Shown: positions 1 to 8,178, counted from the first letter of the stretch. The stretch is DNA of 21,826 nucleotides from JBIIUJ01 sp044340025 (GCA_044340025.1 JBIIUJ010000032.1:1-21826); one strand, 5' to 3'. Numbers and translations are program-made. Notes: generated by a model not told the origin, from the letters alone.

Positions 1-953
1 TCAAGCGGTTCGGCGTCGCCCGTGAAATAGTCGATTTCGGCCCTCAGGCGCAGGCGCGTGGGGCCTTTCAGCATGTAGCCGAACGAGGCGTGCACGCCCG
101 TCGCGTTCACGTCGAGGTCGGTGCGGTCGGCGTCGGCCAGCGTGGCCCGGAGCGTGCCGGCCCGGTGGGTTACTTCCAGATCCCACTCGATCCGGCCGGG
201 CGCCCCATCGCGAAAGAGACGCAAGCCTGGCCAGATGATGTCGCGGTTGAAGCTCGGCTCGCCGGGGGCGTCTTCCTCCTGCTGGCCATAGACAAAGATC
301 TCGGCCCATCCGCCGGCGAAGCCATTCGCGCGACGATAATGCACGCCCCAGAAGCGCTTGGCGTATTCCGATTGATCGCCGGACAGCCGGTTGTCAGCGA
401 TGCTGGCACGGTCGTTGGGGAACCGCACGACGGGGCTTGAGTAATGCGCGTGCAACTCGTGGCCCGCGGGCCAGACCGTGCGCCAGTAGGCGCCCGTGAA
501 GCCGCCCTGCACGTTGGCGTAATCGGTGCGCTCCACGATGCGGCGGCTGCCGTAATTCAGAATGAAGCGACCGACGGTCACCTCGCTCAGGCGGGCTGAC
601 GGCAGCTTGGGCGCGTCGAGCCGGACATAGGCCTGAAGAATGTCGAGCGGATTGGCGAACGTGACGCCCAGCGGCGTACCTGCGTCGGCAAGGTAGGAGC
701 GCGAATCCTGAAGCTCGACGCCGAAGACGACGGGACCAGCGTCCGCCTCAGCCGCCAGCAGCGTGCGCAGGCTCAGGATCTGGTCCCCGCCCGAGCCGCC
801 AGCCCGAAACTGGCCCTCCAGCGTTTCATAGCGGATGCGGCTTTCCAGGCTGAGGCTGAGCCAGTCTGGCAGCGTGGAGGATTCCGCCGCTTGCCCGGCG
901 CCGGCGGCCAGCGCGCCGGCCGTGGCGAGGGCCGCAGCCCAAACTCTTCCCAT
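1..953 (-). CDS. Outer-membrane porin, alginate-export family-like (partial, C-terminus outside window)
   Basis: The reading frame begins at an ATG at 953 and stays open to the window edge, giving about 317 residues of an unfinished protein. The N-terminus is a signal peptide: a short basic start, then a run rich in alanine and leucine, with likely cleavage after GQA near residue 22. The mature part alternates polar and hydrophobic residues and is rich in aromatic residues and arginine, as expected of a beta-barrel. The stretch GRFILNYGSRRIVERTDYAN is the kind of strand-turn-strand motif seen in alginate-export (AlgE-like, PF13372) porins, which move anionic sugars or other solutes across the outer membrane. 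The substrate cannot be told from sequence, and in alphaproteobacteria these porins are usually not tied to alginate synthesis. No partner genes are visible. The family call is from memory of the motif; a generic porin is the alternative. Confidence 0.65.
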   Translation of the reverse strand, partial: MGRVWAAALATAGALAAGAGQAAESSTLPDWLSLSLESRIRYETLEGQFRAGGSGGDQILSLRTLLAAEADAGPVVFGVELQDSRSYLADAGTPLGVTFANPLDILQAYVRLDAPKLPSARLSEVTVGRFILNYGSRRIVERTDYANVQGGFTGAYWRTVWPAGHELHAHYSSPVVRFPNDRASIADNRLSGDQSEYAKRFWGVHYRRANGFAGGWAEIFVYGQQEEDAPGEPSFNRDIIWPGLRLFRDGAPGRIEWDLEVTHRAGTLRATLADADRTDLDVNATGVHASFGYMLKGPTRLRLRAEIDYFTGDAEPL

Positions 954-1093
954 CGCGATTGGCCCCGTTGTTTCCAATTGCCTGTAGCGGGCTTGCCTTA
1001 ACGCGGCGACGCGACAGCCCTGTCACAAAAAAGTTCTTTACAGCCGGCCGCGTCATCCCCATATGCCCCCGCACCGGCGGACCTGGAAACAGC

Positions 1094-1272
1094 GTCCACT
1101 AACGCCCCCTCGGCCCAGGCCACACGGGAGAGCGCGCAACGCCCGATGAGTGGGCAAAGCGGCTCCCCCGGCGTAAGCTCCCAAGGGCGGACCTGACATT
1201 AGGCATGTCCGACTAACGCCGGCCTGGGTTTCATATCTCCCGCAAGGGAGAGTTTGAGAGGGGGGAGCCGTG
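1094..1272 (+). promoter_or_regulatory. Candidate structured 5' leader of the ornithine decarboxylase gene
   Basis: The 319 bases between the divergent porin and decarboxylase genes hold no convincing ORF but several complementary segments. CCCAGGCC (1114-1121) pairs perfectly with GGCCTGGG (1221-1228), enclosing about 100 bases. Inside are small hairpins such as GCCC/GGGC (1141-1144 with 1152-1155) and CGGAC/GTCCG (1188-1192 with 1207-1211). A near-identical motif occurs twice: GTCCACTAACGCC at 1094-1106 and GTCCGACTAACGCC at 1207-1220. Just before the ribosome-binding site, TCTCCC-GCAA-GGGAGA (1236-1251) is a six-pair hairpin with a GNRA tetraloop. Rfam describes a conserved 'speF' RNA upstream of alphaproteobacterial ornithine decarboxylases. 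This may be a member, but I have not matched it to the consensus. Confidence 0.4.
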
Positions 1273-2469
1273 ATGGACTCCTTTGAGACGACGTTGGACG
1301 CCGTGCGCGCCCTGCGCCCGGATGCGCCTGTGGCCGTTGCGCGCCCGCATCGGGCGCATGCCGCCGCACGCTGGTTTCTGGAGCATTTTCCGGGCGACGT
1401 GCTGTACGCCGTCAAGGCCAACCCCAGCCCCTGGCTGATCGACGCGCTTTATGGCGCGGGCGTTCGCCTGTTTGATGCGGCCTCGGAAAACGAAGTGCGC
1501 CTCGTGGCCGAACGCTGCCCGGAGGCGACGATCGCGTTCATGCACCCGGTCAAGAGCCGGCGCGCGATTCGCGTCGCCTACCGCGAGTTTGGCGTGCGCA
1601 TCTTCGCGCTCGATTCCCTCGACGAACTCGACAAGATTCTCGACGAGACGGACGGCGCGAAAGACCTGACGCTGATGGTGCGGTTGTCGGTCTCCAACGA
1701 TGCGGCAAGCCTGCCGCTGGAAGCGAAGTTCGGGGTCGCGGGCTCTGAAGCCGTCACGCTTCTGCGCGAAGCGCGCGCGGCCACGGAGGAAAACCTCGGC
1801 GTCTGCTTCCATGTCGGCAGCCAGTGCATGCGCCCGGCCGCTTATCGCGCTGCGATGATGCAAGCGGCCCAGCTGATCCGGAAGGCCGGGGTTATCGTGG
1901 ACGTGGTGGACGTCGGCGGGGGCTTCCCGTCGATGTATCCGGGCATGACGCCGCCGCCGATGAGCGAATTCGTCGATGAGATCGCCCGCACCTTCGAGAA
2001 GATGCCAGTCGCGCAGAATTGCCGCCTGTGGTGCGAGCCGGGCCGGGCGCTCGCCTCCGAAGCTGGATCGATCATCGCGCGTGTCGAGCTGCGCAAGGGC
2101 GATCAATTGTATCTGAACGACGGGTCCTACGGGAACCTGTTCGACGCCACCCATGTGAAGTGGCCCTTCCCCGTCCGGCTGTTGCGACCGGAGGGCGAGG
2201 TGCGCGGCCGGGCGACCGAGTTCAGCTTCTATGGACCGACCTGCGATTCGATCGACAGGATGCCCGGACCCTTCCTCCTGCCGGCCGACGTGTGCGAAGG
2301 CGATTATGTCGAGATCGGGATGCTCGGCGCCTATGGCGTGGCGATGCAGACGCGCTTCAACGGCTTTGGTGAGACGATCGAGCTTGCAGCCCGCGACGCG
2401 CCCTGGGCGACCATGTTTCCCGCCGCCGCGCCCGCTGCGCCAGACGCGATGGTCGAGACGCTGCGGTAA
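1273..2469 (+). CDS. Type III (alanine-racemase fold) PLP-dependent ornithine decarboxylase
   Basis: The 398-residue product matches the eukaryotic-type ornithine/lysine decarboxylases that alphaproteobacteria use to make putrescine (or cadaverine) from ornithine (or lysine) in the cytoplasm. The PLP-binding lysine is K48 in YAVKAN. HVGSQ (180-184) and the glycine-rich GGGFPS segment (215-220) line the cofactor site, CEPGRA (254-259) holds the phosphate-contacting residues, YGPTCDSID (320-328) provides active-site C324 and the substrate aspartate, and GAYG (352-355) closes the dimer site. All key residues are present. The ATG at 1273 follows a strong purine-rich Shine-Dalgarno (GGGGGGAG); the GTG codon directly before it is a less likely start. 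The gene stands alone, with a possible structured leader upstream and a terminator downstream. Ornithine and lysine preference cannot be separated safely by eye. Confidence 0.93.
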   Translation: MDSFETTLDAVRALRPDAPVAVARPHRAHAAARWFLEHFPGDVLYAVKANPSPWLIDALYGAGVRLFDAASENEVRLVAERCPEATIAFMHPVKSRRAIRVAYREFGVRIFALDSLDELDKILDETDGAKDLTLMVRLSVSNDAASLPLEAKFGVAGSEAVTLLREARAATEENLGVCFHVGSQCMRPAAYRAAMMQAAQLIRKAGVIVDVVDVGGGFPSMYPGMTPPPMSEFVDEIARTFEKMPVAQNCRLWCEPGRALASEAGSIIARVELRKGDQLYLNDGSYGNLFDATHVKWPFPVRLLRPEGEVRGRATEFSFYGPTCDSIDRMPGPFLLPADVCEGDYVEIGMLGAYGVAMQTRFNGFGETIELAARDAPWATMFPAAAPAAPDAMVETLR

Positions 2470-2491
2470 GCCGGCGTCTGCGCCGAAACGC

Positions 2492-2524
2492 AAAGGGCCG
2501 CTCCGAGGAGCGGCCCTTTTTCGT
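2492..2524 (+). terminator. Rho-independent terminator after the ornithine decarboxylase gene
   Basis: AAAGGGCCGCTC (2492-2503) and GAGCGGCCCTTT (2508-2519) form a perfect 12-bp stem closed by a CGAG tetraloop, followed by a T-rich tract. It lies 23 bases past the decarboxylase stop. Because the stem is flanked by A on one side and T on the other, it could also stop transcription arriving from the opposite strand after the tRNA. Confidence 0.92.
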
Positions 2525-2540
2525 TTCACATCAGACCCGA

Positions 2541-2616
<76 letters not shown>

Positions 2617-2709
2617 ACGGGGTTGGGATGGGTTCGGCCTGTTCGGACCGGAGGCGGGCGTATAGACCCCGCTCCCGACCCGATCAAGCCGCCGCGACAG
2701 GAAAAAACA

Positions 2710-3204
2710 CTAGCGCCCGTCGCCCTCGTCATCATCGCCAGGCAGCTCGCCCAGATCATCGTCGGGGAAGTCTTCATCATCCTCGATGAAGGGCACATCG
2801 TCGCCCTCGGCTTCCACATCTTCCAGATCGCCTTCGGAGAAGCCCTCCGACAGATCCTCGCTGGCGGCGGGGGCGACCTCCTCGCTTTCCTCGTCGTCGG
2901 CCAGGACGACTGGCTCGTCCACTGCGGCGTCAAGTTCGGGGGTGACTTCCACCTCCTCCTCGACGTCCTCATCGGCGTCGGCGGTCTTGGCCTTGGCCTC
3001 CAGCGCCTCTTCATCCTCCTCGTCGTCGAGGGCGGGCTGATAGGTGGCGATGCGGGCCTTGGCGCGCTTCAGACGCAGCGCTTCGTCATCGGGATCGAAG
3101 ACGAAGCCGCACTTCGGGCACTGGGCCGGACGCTTGCGCAGGTCGTAGAATTTGGCGCCACAGGATGGGCAGGACTGTTTGTCGCCCAGATCGACTTTCG
3201 GCAC
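2710..3204 (-). CDS. TIGR02300 family protein (zinc-ribbon N-terminus, acidic tail)
   Basis: The product is 164 residues starting at GTG 3204, preceded by an AGAGG ribosome-binding site about seven bases upstream; this start gives the typical family N-terminus (V/M)PKVDLGDK. Two CxxC pairs (C12/C15 and C29/C32), with the family signature KFYDLRKRP between them, form a probable zinc ribbon. The rest, from about residue 56, is a low-complexity chain dominated by Asp, Glu and Ala, presumably disordered and strongly negative. The family is widespread in alphaproteobacteria and has no known function. Here it sits next to tRNA-Ala and aroA, a neighbourhood I recall from many genomes of the class. 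An upstream in-frame extension to 3288 is less likely because it has no ribosome-binding site and an arginine/proline-rich composition. Confidence 0.9.
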   Translation of the reverse strand: MPKVDLGDKQSCPSCGAKFYDLRKRPAQCPKCGFVFDPDDEALRLKRAKARIATYQPALDDEEDEEALEAKAKTADADEDVEEEVEVTPELDAAVDEPVVLADDEESEEVAPAASEDLSEGFSEGDLEDVEAEGDDVPFIEDDEDFPDDDLGELPGDDDEGDGR

Positions 3205-3291
3205 GGGTAAACCTCTAGGGGTCGGGGAAGGTCGCGGGCCATGCCATGGGCCGGGGCGCTTGTCAAAAGGCCCGCGCAGGGCCCGCAAGCC

Positions 3292-4593
3292 TTACCCGCC
3301 AGACTGGGCGCGAAGATCGGCCAGTGCGGCGAAGAAGGTTGGAAAGGTCTTGGACGTGCAGCCAGGATCCTCGATCTCGACGCCAGGCCCAGCCAGCCCC
3401 GCCACCGCCAGCGCCATCGCCATGCGGTGGTCGTCATACGTCCCCACGCGCGCCCGCTCCAGAGCCGAGGGGCGGATCACGAGGCCGTCGCGGCGCTCCT
3501 CAACGTCCGCGCCCATGCGGGCAAGCTCCCTCGCCATGGCGGCGACCCTGTCTGTTTCCTTCCAGCGCATGTGCTCCACCCCGGTGATGGTCACTGGTCC
3601 GGAGGCGTAAGGCGCAATGGCGGCGAGCGTGGGCGCGGTGTCGGAAATGGCGTTCATGTCGAGCGTCGCGCCCGAAAGCTGGGCAGGCCCTTCCACCGTG
3701 AGGCCCTCGGGCCCCTCGATGACAGTCGCGCCCATGGCGGCCAACGCATCGACGAACAGCGCGTCGCCCTGCAGGCTGGCGCGCGATAGCCCGGGCACCG
3801 TCACCCGACCGCCAGTCACGGCGGCCGCAGCGAAGAAATAGGATGCGCTGGAGGCGTCCGGCTCCACCGCATAGGCGGGCTTGGCCCGATAGCGCTGTCC
3901 GGCGGGCACGATCAGTCTGTCCGGCTCGGGCCTCTCCACCGCGACTCCCCAGTCCGCCATCATCGCGATCGTCATGGCGATATAGGGCTCCGACACGATC
4001 TCGCCGGTCAGGGTGAGCGCCGTGTCGGCAGCAGCGAAGGGCGCAACCATCAGCGCGGCGCTCACCTGCTGGCTCGACCGGCTGGGATCGAGGCTGAGCG
4101 CCCCTCCGGGCAGACCGCCCCCTGTCAGCGTCAGCGGCAGACATCCAGGCGAACCTTCGGCCTCGATGCGCGCGCCTTGGGCGGCGAGCAGTTCGAGCAG
4201 ATCGCCCATCGGCCGTTTGCGCATCGCGGCGACGCCGTCAAAGCGAACCGGCGCTCGGCCAAGCCCGGCTAGCGCCAGCAGGAACCTGGCCGCCGTTCCG
4301 GCGTTGCCGACAAAGAGTTCCGCCGCCCCGCCGGGAACGGCGGGAAGCACGCCGCTGCAGCCTTCCACAGCAAAGGTCGCCGCCGCCCGGTCGTGCTCGA
4401 CCTGGAACCCCAGCGCCTGAAGGCAGGCGGCGAAGATGCGCGTATCGTCGCTGTCGAGCGCGCCCGTCAGCGTGCTTGGCCCGTCGCCGAGCGCAGCCAG
4501 AAGCAGCGCGCGATTGTTGATGCTCTTCGAGCCGGGAACCGAGACGATGCCGCGCGCCGGCGCACGAAAGGGTTCGAGGGAGAGGACATCCAT
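3292..4593 (-). CDS. aroA: 3-phosphoshikimate 1-carboxyvinyltransferase (EPSP synthase)
   Basis: This is the sixth step of the shikimate pathway: PEP plus shikimate-3-phosphate give EPSP. The protein is 433 residues, the usual length, with all signatures: PGSKSINNRALLLAA (20-34, with K23 contacting both substrates), LFVGNAGTAARF (93-104), SRSSQQVSAALM (171-182) for shikimate-3-phosphate binding, the catalytic aspartate in MNAISDTAP (D318), RWKETDR (343-349, K345/E346) and YDDHRMAMA (386-394). The NAGTA motif is of the E. coli-like form rather than the insensitive NAATG form. The position equivalent to E. coli P101 is F104. The ATG at 4593 begins the family's N-terminus; the in-frame extension to 4725 overlaps cmk and is unlikely. 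The gene is divergent from cmk across 86 bp. Confidence 0.97.
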   Translation of the reverse strand: MDVLSLEPFRAPARGIVSVPGSKSINNRALLLAALGDGPSTLTGALDSDDTRIFAACLQALGFQVEHDRAAATFAVEGCSGVLPAVPGGAAELFVGNAGTAARFLLALAGLGRAPVRFDGVAAMRKRPMGDLLELLAAQGARIEAEGSPGCLPLTLTGGGLPGGALSLDPSRSSQQVSAALMVAPFAAADTALTLTGEIVSEPYIAMTIAMMADWGVAVERPEPDRLIVPAGQRYRAKPAYAVEPDASSASYFFAAAAVTGGRVTVPGLSRASLQGDALFVDALAAMGATVIEGPEGLTVEGPAQLSGATLDMNAISDTAPTLAAIAPYASGPVTITGVEHMRWKETDRVAAMARELARMGADVEERRDGLVIRPSALERARVGTYDDHRMAMALAVAGLAGPGVEIEDPGCTSKTFPTFFAALADLRAQSGG

Positions 4594-4679
4594 GCCGGCT
4601 GGGATAGGCGCTGCCGACGGGATTGGGAAGTCAGTCCCGCAACCTTGACGCCATGCAGCGCCTGACCGACAGGGACGCC

Positions 4680-5312
4680 ATGCTGATCGCCATCGACGGA
4701 CCGACCGCTTCCGGCAAAGGGACAATCGCGCGCCGGCTGGGCGAACGCTACGGCCTGCCAGTCCTGGACACGGGGCTGCTTTATCGCGCCGTCGCGCATG
4801 CGGTGTTGCGGGCCGGGGCGGACCCCGCCGATCCGGGCCGTGCTGAGGCTGCGGCTCGGGCGCTTGATCCCGGCCGTCTGGACGATCCCGCCCTGCGCGG
4901 CGCCGATGTTGGGGCCGCAGCGTCCGTCGTAGCCGCGCATCCAGGGGTGCGTGCAGCCCTTCTGGCCTATCAACGCGCGTTTGCGAGCCATCCCGGAGGC
5001 GCCGTTTTGGATGGGCGCGACATCGCGACCGTGATCGCCCCGCAGGCTGACGTGAAGCTTTTTGTCACAGCAAGCGTGGCCGAGCGCGCCAGACGGCGGC
5101 GCGCCGAACTGTTGAGCCGCGGGGAGGACGTGCCGCCGGCGGCGATGATCGAACAGATCGAGGCCCGCGACGCGCGCGACAGCGGGCGCGCCGACGCGCC
5201 GCTGGCGATGGCGGCGGACGCAATCTTGCTCGACACCACGCAAATGCCTATAGAGGCGGCCGTCGCGGAGGCTTGCGCGATCATCGACCGCGCGCGCGCC
5301 GCAGGGCGTTAG
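4680..5312 (+). CDS. cmk: Cytidylate kinase
   Basis: The product is a 210-residue (d)CMP kinase that phosphorylates CMP/dCMP with ATP in pyrimidine nucleotide metabolism. The N-terminal P-loop GPTASGKGT lies at residues 7-15. LDTGLLYRAVA (29-39) matches the conserved nucleoside-monophosphate segment, LDGRDIATV holds the CMP-binding arginine and aspartate, and a lid rich in arginine (ERARRRRAEL) follows. The ATG at 4680 is preferred because AGGGA lies four bases before it; the upstream in-frame ATG at 4653 lacks a ribosome-binding site and would add nine residues before the usual start. The gene lies upstream of rpsA, the classic cmk-rpsA order, with a 146-bp gap holding the rpsA leader. Slightly short inserts in the NMP-binding domain are within the family's range. 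Confidence 0.95.
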   Translation: MLIAIDGPTASGKGTIARRLGERYGLPVLDTGLLYRAVAHAVLRAGADPADPGRAEAAARALDPGRLDDPALRGADVGAAASVVAAHPGVRAALLAYQRAFASHPGGAVLDGRDIATVIAPQADVKLFVTASVAERARRRRAELLSRGEDVPPAAMIEQIEARDARDSGRADAPLAMAADAILLDTTQMPIEAAVAEACAIIDRARAAGR

Positions 5313-5458
5313 CGCCCGGTCGCGTTTGGCGTTCCCGCAATTGCGGTGCGCCCGCCCTCCCCCCTCGACACGGATCGACGCCCTTGGCCGCAATCCCGCG
5401 GCAAGACCGCCGGAACCAACCGGCCGGCCCGTAACGACTTTTGGAGACTGTCACCCGC

Positions 5459-7156
5459 ATGACCACCCAGGTCCTGAACCCCAGCCGCGATGATTTTGCC
5501 GCCATGCTCGACATGAGCTTTGGCGAAGCCGGCCTCGTTGAAGGCCGCGTCATCGCCGCCACCATCGTGAGCCTCGAAAACGATGTCGTTGTCGTCGATA
5601 TCGGCCTGAAGACCGAAGGGCGCATTCCGGGCCGCGAGTTCGGCCTGGAAGCCGAAGGCCTGAAGGTGGGCGACACCGTCGAAGTCTATCTCGACCGGAT
5701 CGAGAATGCGCTCGGCGAAGCCGTCGTCAGCCGCGAGAAGGCGCGCCGCGAAGAAGCCTGGACGCGCCTTGAGAAGAATTTCGCCGCCGGCGAGACCGTG
5801 ATGGGCGCCATCGTGGGCCGCGTGAAGGGCGGCTTCACCGTCGACCTCGGCGGCGCCAACGCCTTCCTGCCCGGCAGCCAGGTCGACATCCGCCCCGTGC
5901 GCGACGTCGGGCCGCTGATGGGCATCACCCAGCCCTTCTCGATCCTGAAGATGGACCGCCCGCGCGGCAACATCGTGGTGTCGCGCCGCTCCGTGCTGGA
6001 GCAGGATCGCGCCGAGGCCCGCACCGAGATCGTGGCCCAGCTCGCCGAAGGCGAGATCCGCGAGGGCGTGGTCAAGAACATCACCGACTACGGCGCCTTC
6101 GTGGATCTGGGCGGCATCGACGGCCTTCTGCACGTGACCGACATGAGCTGGAAGCGCGTGTCCCATCCCAGCCAGGTGGTGAACGTCGGCGACACGGTTC
6201 GCGTCCAGATCGTCAAGATCAACCCCGACACCCAGCGCATCAGCCTCGGCATGAAGCAACTGATGTCGGATCCGTGGGACGGCGCGGATGCGAAATATCC
6301 GGTCGGGGCGAAATACTCCGGCAAGATCACCAACATCACCGATTACGGCGCCTTCGTGGAGCTCGAGGCTGGCGTCGAGGGTCTGGTCCACGTCTCTGAA
6401 ATGAGCTGGACCAAGAAGAACCTCCACCCCTCCAAGATCGTCACGCCAGGCCAGGACGTGGACGTGCTCGTGATCGACGTCGACGGCGAGAAGCGCCGCA
6501 TCTCGCTCGGCATGAAGCAGGCTCAGGCCAATCCCTGGGACGCCTTCCTCGCCGCCAACCCGATCGGCTCGAGCGTCAAGGGCGAGATCAAGAACATCAC
6601 CGAATTCGGCCTGTTCATCGGCGTCGCCGACGATCTGGACGGCATGGTCCACCTTTCCGACATCGACTGGAACATGTCGGGCGAGGAGGCCATCCGCCGC
6701 TACAAGCGCGGCGACGAGCTGGAAGCCAAGGTGCTGGACGTGGATGTCGAGAAAGAGCGCATCTCGCTCGGCATCAAGCAGCTCTCGGCTGATCCTTTCG
6801 ACGGCGAAGAGACCGTCAAGCGCGGCCAGACCGTCACCTGCACGGTCACCGAAGTGGTCTCGGGCGGCATCGAAGTCTCGTTCGGGCCGGACAACATGCT
6901 GCGCACCTTCATCCGCAAGTCGGATCTGTCGCGCGACCGGTCGGAACAGCGCCCCGAGCGCTTTGCGGTGGGCGACCGTGTGGACGCCCAGGTGATCGGC
7001 ATCGACAAGGCGACCCGCCGGGTCACCGTCTCGGTCAAGGCGCTGGAACTCGCTGACGAAAAGACCGCGATCGCTCAGTTCGGCTCGTCGGACTCCGGAG
7101 CATCGCTTGGCGATATTCTCGGCGCGGCGCTGCGCGAGAAGAACAACAAGGGCTGA
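5459..7156 (+). CDS. rpsA: 30S ribosomal protein S1
   Basis: The product is 565 residues with six S1 (OB-fold) domains: about 27-92, 110-177, 197-266, 283-355, 370-442 and 457-530. Domains 3 to 5 show the repeated NITDYGAFV/NITEFGLFI strands and the closing RISLGMKQ/RISLGIKQ motif. Domains 1 and 2 are the divergent ribosome-binding pair. S1 delivers and unfolds mRNA on the 30S subunit. The ATG at 5459 gives MTTQ, but the nearest purine-rich segment, TTGGAG, is about 12 bases upstream and includes an in-frame TTG at 5441. A spaced or S1-dependent leader would fit an autogenously controlled gene; that regulation is known in E. coli and only inferred here. It is followed by a strong terminator and ihfB. 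Confidence 0.97.
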   Translation: MTTQVLNPSRDDFAAMLDMSFGEAGLVEGRVIAATIVSLENDVVVVDIGLKTEGRIPGREFGLEAEGLKVGDTVEVYLDRIENALGEAVVSREKARREEAWTRLEKNFAAGETVMGAIVGRVKGGFTVDLGGANAFLPGSQVDIRPVRDVGPLMGITQPFSILKMDRPRGNIVVSRRSVLEQDRAEARTEIVAQLAEGEIREGVVKNITDYGAFVDLGGIDGLLHVTDMSWKRVSHPSQVVNVGDTVRVQIVKINPDTQRISLGMKQLMSDPWDGADAKYPVGAKYSGKITNITDYGAFVELEAGVEGLVHVSEMSWTKKNLHPSKIVTPGQDVDVLVIDVDGEKRRISLGMKQAQANPWDAFLAANPIGSSVKGEIKNITEFGLFIGVADDLDGMVHLSDIDWNMSGEEAIRRYKRGDELEAKVLDVDVEKERISLGIKQLSADPFDGEETVKRGQTVTCTVTEVVSGGIEVSFGPDNMLRTFIRKSDLSRDRSEQRPERFAVGDRVDAQVIGIDKATRRVTVSVKALELADEKTAIAQFGSSDSGASLGDILGAALREKNNKG

Positions 7157-7189
7157 TCTTCCATCCACCCGATGGATATGGACGCCAGG

Positions 7190-7220
7190 AAAGGGCCGGC
7201 AGCCATGCCGGCCCTTTTTT
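7190..7220 (+). terminator. Rho-independent terminator after rpsA
   Basis: AAGGGCCGGC (7191-7200) pairs with GCCGGCCCTT (7207-7216) around the six-base loop AGCCAT and is followed by a run of T to 7220. It starts 33 bases beyond the rpsA stop codon and separates rpsA from ihfB. Confidence 0.93.
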
Positions 7221-7291
7221 CATGTGAAACGAAGGGCTTGCGCACCGCCTTACGGCGCGTTTAGGTTTCTGACGACTGCCGGGGGGCTTGG

Positions 7292-7591
7292 ATGCTGCGT
7301 TCTGAACTGGTCACGCGTCTCGCCGAGGCCCACCCGCACCTGCTGCACCGCGACGTGGAACGCATCGTCGATGTCGTGCTCGACGAAATCGCAGGCGCGC
7401 TCGCCCGTGGCGATCGGGTCGAATTGCGCGGCTTTGGCGCCTTCTCCGTGCGCGAGCGCGGCGCCCGGCTGGGCCGCAACCCGCGCACCGGCGACAGCGT
7501 GCCCGTGAAGGACAAGCGCGTGCCGTTCTTCAAGGCCGGCAAGGAATTGCGCGCGCGCCTGAACGGCGGTCGCGACCCCGGCGACAGCTAG
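7292..7591 (+). CDS. ihfB: Integration host factor subunit beta
   Basis: The protein has 99 residues, a typical HU/IHF length. The helical N-terminus (MLRSELVTRLAEAH to about residue 38) is followed by RVELRGFGAFSVRERGARLGRNPRTG, with the beta-arm tip RNP at 62-64; P64 is the intercalating proline that kinks DNA. VPFFKAGKELR (77-87) is the conserved C-terminal element. IHF bends DNA at specific sites in replication, recombination and promoter activation as a heterodimer with IhfA, which is not in the window. The start ATG at 7292 follows a GGGGGG ribosome-binding site. The position just downstream of rpsA, conserved in proteobacteria, supports the beta rather than the HU or alpha assignment. 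The C-terminal residues after about 92 are slightly extended. Confidence 0.94.
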   Translation: MLRSELVTRLAEAHPHLLHRDVERIVDVVLDEIAGALARGDRVELRGFGAFSVRERGARLGRNPRTGDSVPVKDKRVPFFKAGKELRARLNGGRDPGDS

Positions 7592-7675
7592 AGCCGTTAG
7601 CGCCGGCTTGACGGGCGGCTCGGTTGCGCCAAACCGTCTGGGCTCGATCGCGCCTGCGATCACGGGAGAACGCCG

Positions 7676-8074
7676 ATGTCTGTCGCGCAGGAATTCCGGG
7701 ACTTCATCGCCCGCGGCAATGTGGTGGATCTGGCGGTCGGCGTCATCATTGGCGGCGCATTCGGCAAGATCGTCGACGAACTGGTCAACAAGGTGATCAT
7801 GCCGCCCATCGGGCTGGCGATCGGCGGGGTTGATTTCAGCGCGATCAAGACCGTTCTGAAGCCTGCCGACGGCGAGATCGCCGAGGTGGCGATCCAGTGG
7901 GGCAGTTTCCTCAATTCGGTCATCACTTTCGTCATCATCGCCTTCGTGGTCTTCTTGCTCGTCAAGGCGATCAACCGGATCCGCGCGCCGGCCCCCGCCC
8001 CGGCCGATCCCGGGCCCACGATGGACCAGCAGCTGCTGGCCGAAATTCGCGACCTTCTCAAACACAAGGGCTGA
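7676..8074 (+). CDS. mscL: Large-conductance mechanosensitive channel
   Basis: The product is 132 residues, the normal size. The amphipathic N-terminus MSVAQEFRDFIARGNVVDLAVGVIIG leads into TM1 (about 14-45, containing GVIIGGAFGKIVDELVNKVIMPPIG, the pore-lining and constriction helix). A short periplasmic loop (about 46-72) leads to TM2 (about 74-98, SFLNSVITFVIIAFVVFLLV), then a charged cytoplasmic helix ending in EIRDLLKHKG. MscL opens under membrane tension as a homopentamer and releases solutes during hypo-osmotic shock. GGGAG lies shortly before the ATG. A TTGACG at 7608-7613 could be a -35 element, but the matching -10 is poor. The gene lies between ihfB and trpB, where other alphaproteobacteria usually carry trpF and sometimes pyrF or lapA. 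Confidence 0.96.
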   Translation: MSVAQEFRDFIARGNVVDLAVGVIIGGAFGKIVDELVNKVIMPPIGLAIGGVDFSAIKTVLKPADGEIAEVAIQWGSFLNSVITFVIIAFVVFLLVKAINRIRAPAPAPADPGPTMDQQLLAEIRDLLKHKG

Positions 8075-8178
8075 GGGCCCCAACCGGGCGCGCGCATCGC
8101 GAGCAAACCGCTGATGAGACTGGCGCCGGGCGGGCGCGCGCCTTAAACCAGCGCATCGTCACTGGATCGAGGACCTGC

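Noticed and set aside
5309..7168. 619-codon open frame on the minus strand opposite rpsA
   Set aside because: It lies over the six S1 domains of rpsA in the antisense direction, and its His/Asp/Ala-rich composition is typical of shadow frames.
8080..8150. GC-rich inverted repeats between mscL and trpB as a terminator or trp attenuator
   Set aside because: The complementarity is low-complexity GCGC, with no T-tract and no tryptophan-rich leader peptide.
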